Shown: piece after piece, positions 22,637 through 26,530 of the stretch
Layout: each line of letters starts with the position of its first letter
Position numbering within the stretch: the first letter of the stretch is position 1
Assembly: GCA_027596945.1 (NCBI GenBank)
Contig: JADGJH010000173.1
Coordinates: 1 to 26,530, forward strand
Source: Physocladia obscura
Lineage: Eukaryota; Chytridiomycota; Chytridiomycetes; Chytridiales; Chytriomycetaceae
Reading direction: 5' to 3'
Length of the DNA: 26,530 nucleotides
Made by a program: the position numbers and the translations under genes
Notes under the pieces: model-generated
What the model was told of the DNA's origin: nothing
The model's input: the letters and a program-made list of their open reading frames with translations, nothing else
The model's database searches: none

Positions 22637-25600
22637 TTAAGAGGTCTGTGTACATCGACGTGCTTTGAGATGTCTGTCGTTTTAAAAAGAATTGATTAAT
22701 AACTGTTGAAACAATCAGGTGAGTTAAACCTTGAAAGTGCATCACTCCGCCCAAAAGTAGTGCCACATCCCAATGGACATTGAAACGCTTTCACTTTACT
22801 ATGTGTGACTTCGTGCCTCCGCAAATCTTGCCGTCTTAAAAACCATTTTCGGCACACATTACATTGATAATCTCGTGATCGTCCGACACTATTTCCTCCA
22901 CCTCCAGAGCTGCTTCCGCCCCCACTTCCGTTGTACTGACCGCCGATTCCGCTGTTGGAATTAGACGAGCTTGTTTTGTGCAATGCACTTGATTGCGGTG
23001 ATAACGTGTGGTTGCGGCTAGTGGCTGCTGATCGAAACTTGGTATTGTGATGCCCTCCACCAAATATTTTGCGATGTATCGCTGTTGGCGGCGGATGGCT
23101 TGAACTCAGTGAAAATTTGCTGGGCGCCCAATCTTCATCCATAGCCGGAGTCTGTGGCGGCGATGAATGGAAGCTCGAATCTTCATCATCATTACTCGAA
23201 TCGCTGTTATCTTCGTCATCAGTCTCGTGATTATCCTCGTTTTCTGTTGCCAAACTCGATATGATCGGTGATGACAGTACCTTTTGACTAGTCACGGTAC
23301 TGTCTTTTGTTGTTGACATGGAAGGCTGTTGAGATGATGACGATGGTCTGGTGTCACTGTCAGTTAACAGAATAGTGTTGTTTGGCTTATCTGTTGAAGG
23401 TTGGGAGTGTTTTTGAACAGCGCTTTGAAACCGTTCAGTAGTCCATTTAGCGGACATAGATATTCCTCCAAGTTCGACATCCTTGGGTAATGAGCTACTT
23501 AATAAAAGTCCAGCGGACTTTCCTAGTGGCTTCTCAATTAATAAGGACGAACTATACGACGCAGATAATTTGCCACCTCTTCCATTACCCCTTCCAGCGC
23601 CCCTTCCTCTGCCTCTTCCACGTCCTCTCCCTCTCCCTCTCCCTCTTCCACCTCTACCTCTTCCTGAAAAAGTCGCCTCAGTGTTGGAAAATATCGGTTC
23701 CACGTCACCAGATAATTCAAACGCCGTGGTATTTTCTCCTATCATGGTAACTTTATCAAAGCTTTTTGACTGTTTGCCTCTTGCTCCTTTAATAAGGCCA
23801 CCAGTAAAACTGTGTATAGCCTTGTTGGCACTACCATCGCTGTCATAATGTCCTAAGTCACTACTGCTGCTCAAATCCATTACATCATCGTCATCATCAC
23901 CAAACATGTCCTTGTAGCTTCGGTTTTTATCTCTTGCGACTTGTTCGAAATTAAATGTGCGTGACAATCCCATGTTGCGGCTTTCCCCGGGTTCTTCAGC
24001 AGCAGAAGCGACAGCTGCCACCGCAGCAGAAGCTGCTCGAGTCGCACGAACCTCATCAATAAAATCGCTGTCTTCATCTTCATAATAATTGTAATTATCC
24101 TCATCGTCACGAGTGTCTTTATTGCCAAGGTCGTCGTTACTAAAAGACATATCATCCAATTCCTCATCTGATGAAGAAAATTGGTGTGGGATTATGCTTC
24201 TTTGTTGCTTTTTTTGAGTAAAAGCGCCTAAAAAGGAGGGTCGCTGCTGTGCTGACAGAGGAAGCGGTGGCGCATTCTGAGAAATAAGAGATACCGATGC
24301 AGCTGTTCTTGCTGATCTTGAGGCTTCGGATATATTGCTTTGGTATTGCTGTAGTTGGATTCCCAAAACAGACGTTGTTTTATTTTTCGATCGATAGGGT
24401 ACTTCTTTTTGTTGTTTATCATTGATGTCGCCATTAACGTGTAATTCTGCTGAATTCAAGGTCGCTGACAACGACGATCGTTGTTGCTGATAATAATTTT
24501 GAACATTTGTTTGAGAGAAAGTAAAGAGTCCGGCCGAAGGAGGCTTTCCAAGAATCTGAGGTTTAATCTGTTGCTGCGAGTCAAATTGATGCCTGTACTG
24601 TTGTCCTGGTGATGGTTCCCAGAACTTCAACCCAGCTCGCTAATTATTATTTTTAATTCAAGAAAAGAATTTGATACTAAAAGAGAATATAACACGAACA
24701 AAATTATGCTCCCTCGAATCTTCCTTGAGAAATTGAGACTTTGCAACACTTGAGTTGTTTTCGACAGATGGATTTAGTGATGACAAGTAGTCAAGGGGAG
24801 GGCTAGATGGTCTCTGCTCGTCATTACGTTCCATCGCCTCCATTAAAAGAGTTGACATAAGAGATGAAGAAGTTGGACCGCTGTAAAAATCGTCCATGTC
24901 TTCGGGAAGGCTATAACCGCGCTGGTTTGGAGCCGATGCAGAATAAACTTGCGTGGTTGACGATATTTGCGAATTAAGAGTCGTTGCCACGGGTACAGGA
25001 GCTGCAGTAGATATTGACGCGATTGCATGCGGGGGCGAAGCGATTGAAGTGAAAAGTGGGGTCGCGTCAGGAAGCAGGGTTGAACTTCGATCATCTTCAG
25101 AAATGTTCACATATTTTGATAACTCCTCGTCAAAGAACAAAGCGGATTCTGCGCCTGGCAGAAAGTTATCGAAGACAAGATGACGCTGTATTTGATTATA
25201 TTCGTACAACTGGTCATGTTGCTGCCGTTGTTGTTGGTGGGCTTGGTGAGTGTGTGCAATAGGAAACTCGGACGCCACAGATGCTGCAGGTGACAAAACA
25301 TGCAGATCGTCCATAGCAAACACGAGCGGCGCAAACTCAGCATCAGTAGTGGACGCACGACGAGGTGTTGTCAGTGCCTGCGCAGAGCTAGTTGCTGCTA
25401 ATCCTGCAGTTATTCCCGAGCTTGTTGTTATATTCACCGCCATGGTTGAAAAGAGATGAATGTGGTGGTTTGGTGCCATCGAAATTGCTGTCTCGTTCTC
25501 ATAGTCGTGCTCATGCTCATTTTCTGGTCCTGATAGCGGCGAACTTTGCGGAATGTTCGCCGCTGTCGCCGCCGACATTGCTTGCTGTTTGTCTCTCGTG

Positions 25601-25716
25601 CTCTCATGCCATCGACTATGCACTGTCAATTCGTCGTCATTATTCATACCCCACATTGCGGTTGGTTGTGTGAGACTGGCCGTTGCAGCCGTTTTTCGTG
25701 ATGGCGCAGCAGTCAT
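22637..25716 (-). CDS. C2H2 zinc-finger transcription factor, Crz1-like finger pair
   Basis: Exons on the minus strand: 25716-24700, 24639-22730 and 22673-22637; 987 aa. The start is the first in-frame ATG (MTAAPSRKTAAT). The first 900 residues are low complexity: Ser/Thr/Ala/Gln-rich, then acidic Asp/Glu/Asn clusters, then a Gly-Arg tract (about 664-695) and a Gly/Ser hinge. Two zinc fingers sit at the extreme C-terminus from about 928: a classical C2H2 (CNVCRKWFLRRQDLRRHEVTH) and a second finger of C-x3-C-x12-H-x5-C form, whose last ligands are supplied by the 37-nt third exon (CGTTFGRSDALSR|HLKARRC). The phrase GCG-FGRSDALSRH and the closing Cys resemble the last finger of calcineurin-regulated Crz1 factors. 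A nuclear DNA-binding role is well supported; assignment to Crz1 is inference. Introns are 60 and 56 nt. Confidence 0.85.
23572..23666 (-). repeat. Gly-Arg repeat tract in the zinc-finger protein
   Basis: On the plus strand this is a run of cctctt/ccctct units. On the minus strand it encodes almost uninterrupted Gly-Arg dipeptides with a few GRGG and GAGRG variants. GR/RGG tracts are known as RNA- or nucleic-acid-binding, arginine-methylated disordered segments and are more usual in RNA-binding proteins than in C2H2 factors. Confidence 0.9.
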
Positions 25717-26139
25717 GTTGAATGAAATTGAAAACAAAACAAATTATTCATTGCTCATAACAAAAGGTCAAAAAAGTGGTACAGGTGCTATTAAGGCCAC
25801 ATCCGAAATTGGCAGTTCGAATTTTCAAATGCTAGCTGCTAATTCTATCCTTTTTGCATGTCCATTAACTAGTCTGATTTCCTGATTCCAACGTGTTATT
25901 AAAGTTGTTAAATTATGAACAATGATGCAACCCCAACTTCAACAAACAATTTAACTGCAATCTTCCAGATCTATAAATTTTAAAAAGAGTACTTGTGGAT
26001 GTATTTTATTTGTGTTTGGTAATTGTTGATATGAAAATACTGATGAATGAAGTTGAGCTGGAAATTGAGGCAGAAGTAAAGCTGGTAGTTGTTAATGTAG
26101 AGTAGGACGTTAAATAGACTGATGTGGATAAGAAACTTG

Positions 26140-26269
26140 AAGTACTTTAAGAAGTTGTTGAGCTGGTAGAAAAGTTGAAGTACTTGTGAACAAAGTCATA
26201 AAGCTGTTAAAGGTTGATAAAGTACTTGAAGAAGCTTTTGAACTAAATAAAATTGAAGTTGAAGTACTT
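26140..26269. repeat. Four AAGTACTT palindromes at about 40-nt spacing
   Basis: The self-complementary octamer AAGTACTT occurs at 26140-26147, 26178-26185, 26220-26227 and 26262-26269, at intervals of 38, 42 and 42 nt. Three of the copies are followed by G, and two lie in the larger word GTTGAAGTACTTG. The spacer sequences are only loosely alike. This could be a decayed tandem repeat of about 40 bp or a set of protein-binding sites. Confidence 0.65.
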
Positions 26270-26385
26270 GGTATAGTTGAAGTTGTTTAAATAATCCCAA
26301 TAAGTAGATTCCTAATGTATTTGGGGCAACTCTGTCAATTCAAGACAACAAAACTAAAAGATTCAAAGCCCCGCTTTTCTCCCCT

Positions 26386-26445
26386 TTTTTATACCCATTT
26401 GTTGCATCATCAATTGCGCAATCTTCAGCCCCCAAATCCTATTGG
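26386..26445 (-). promoter_or_regulatory. Candidate minus-strand core promoter (CCAAT then TATA)
   Basis: Read on the minus strand, CCAAT (26445-26441) is followed about 50 nt later by TATAAAAAAGG (around 26394-26384), a normal arrangement for a TATA promoter firing leftward. It could serve the zinc-finger gene with a long leader of about 640 nt, or an unrecognised Ser/Thr-rich transcript in between. Confidence 0.4.
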
Positions 26446-26507
26446 TCAATCCAGTTCTGGTTTTCAAATCCCCCACATTGCATTTGAAATCCCACAACCT
26501 GGAAAAG

Positions 26508-26514
26508 TATAAAA
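26508..26514 (+). promoter_or_regulatory. Candidate plus-strand TATA box at the window edge
   Basis: TATAAAA followed by a CCCC/CTTCTTCCC pyrimidine-rich stretch sits 17 nt from the window end, pointing rightward. It may belong to a gene beginning beyond the window. Confidence 0.35.
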
Positions 26515-26530
26515 CCCCAACTTCTTCCCA

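Larger units (their letters stand above)
25717..26530. other. Upstream region of the zinc-finger gene with degenerate repeats
   Basis: These 814 nt contain no supported gene. From 25980 to 26290 the plus strand is enriched in GAAGTTG, GAGCTGG and AAGTACTT words. On the minus strand the same stretch reads as Ser/Thr-rich open frames (58 codons at 26286-26113, and another run in a second frame at about 26104-26020), neither with a convincing start. From 26300 to 26530 lie promoter-like elements listed separately. Confidence 0.5.

Noticed and set aside
26140..26269. CRISPR-like array
   Set aside because: The repeats are only 8 bp, palindromic and imperfectly embedded, in an evidently eukaryotic genome; they do not resemble CRISPR repeats and spacers.
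1..26530. Transposon or viral insertion
   Set aside because: No reverse transcriptase, transposase, integrase or capsid-like frames and no long terminal repeats were seen; the low-complexity tracts all sit inside host genes or gaps.

Overview
The window looks like nuclear DNA of a fungus, most likely an early-diverging (chytrid-like) lineage. Every large gene is a recognisable eukaryotic or fungal family (Sla2/End4, Ubr1, threonyl-tRNA synthetase, Mlh1, a C2H2 transcription factor). Genes are split by many short GT-AG introns (about 44-117 nt), UTRs and introns are AT-rich, and the regulatory proteins carry long Gln, Asn, Ser, Gly or acidic tracts. The lineage is my inference from this style; the window has no rRNA or other taxonomic marker.

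Layout, left to right. (1) 198-3191, minus: a two-exon gene for a Gln-rich nuclear-type protein. Splicing rebuilds a domain that resembles a helix-turn-helix-like region I know from bacterial plasmid and phage DNA-binding proteins. (2) 3620-7592, minus: SLA2/END4, 12 exons, 1092 aa, the ANTH-coiled coil-THATCH adaptor joining endocytic membrane and clathrin to actin. (3) 7660-15138, plus: UBR1, 8 exons, 2342 aa, the N-degron E3 ligase; its start codon lies only 67 bp from that of SLA2 in divergent orientation. (4) 15165-17879, plus: threonyl-tRNA synthetase, 3 exons, 856 aa, starting 26 nt after the UBR1 stop, with an Arg-rich N-terminus that looks like a mitochondrial presequence. (5) 17880-19096: the longest gene-free stretch, AT-rich, between convergent genes. 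(6) 19097-22255, minus: MLH1, 14 exons, 769 aa, including a 22-nt microexon and the invariant FERC C-terminus. (7) 22637-25716, minus: a 3-exon transcription factor of 987 aa with a Gly-Arg tract and a C-terminal C2H2 plus C2HC finger pair of Crz1-like type. (8) 25717-26530: upstream region with degenerate repeats built around the palindrome AAGTACTT, plus divergent TATA-like boxes.

The genes do not form one pathway. They are housekeeping functions (endocytosis, protein degradation, translation, mismatch repair) flanked by two low-complexity regulatory proteins. Notable features are the very compact SLA2-UBR1-ThrRS spacing and the possible bacterial-type domain in the first gene. Exon borders were set by reading GT-AG sites and codon phase by hand. 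Each of the five conserved genes closes in frame over its full length, which supports the models; UTR ends are not defined. I found no tRNA or rRNA genes, transposons or CRISPR arrays.
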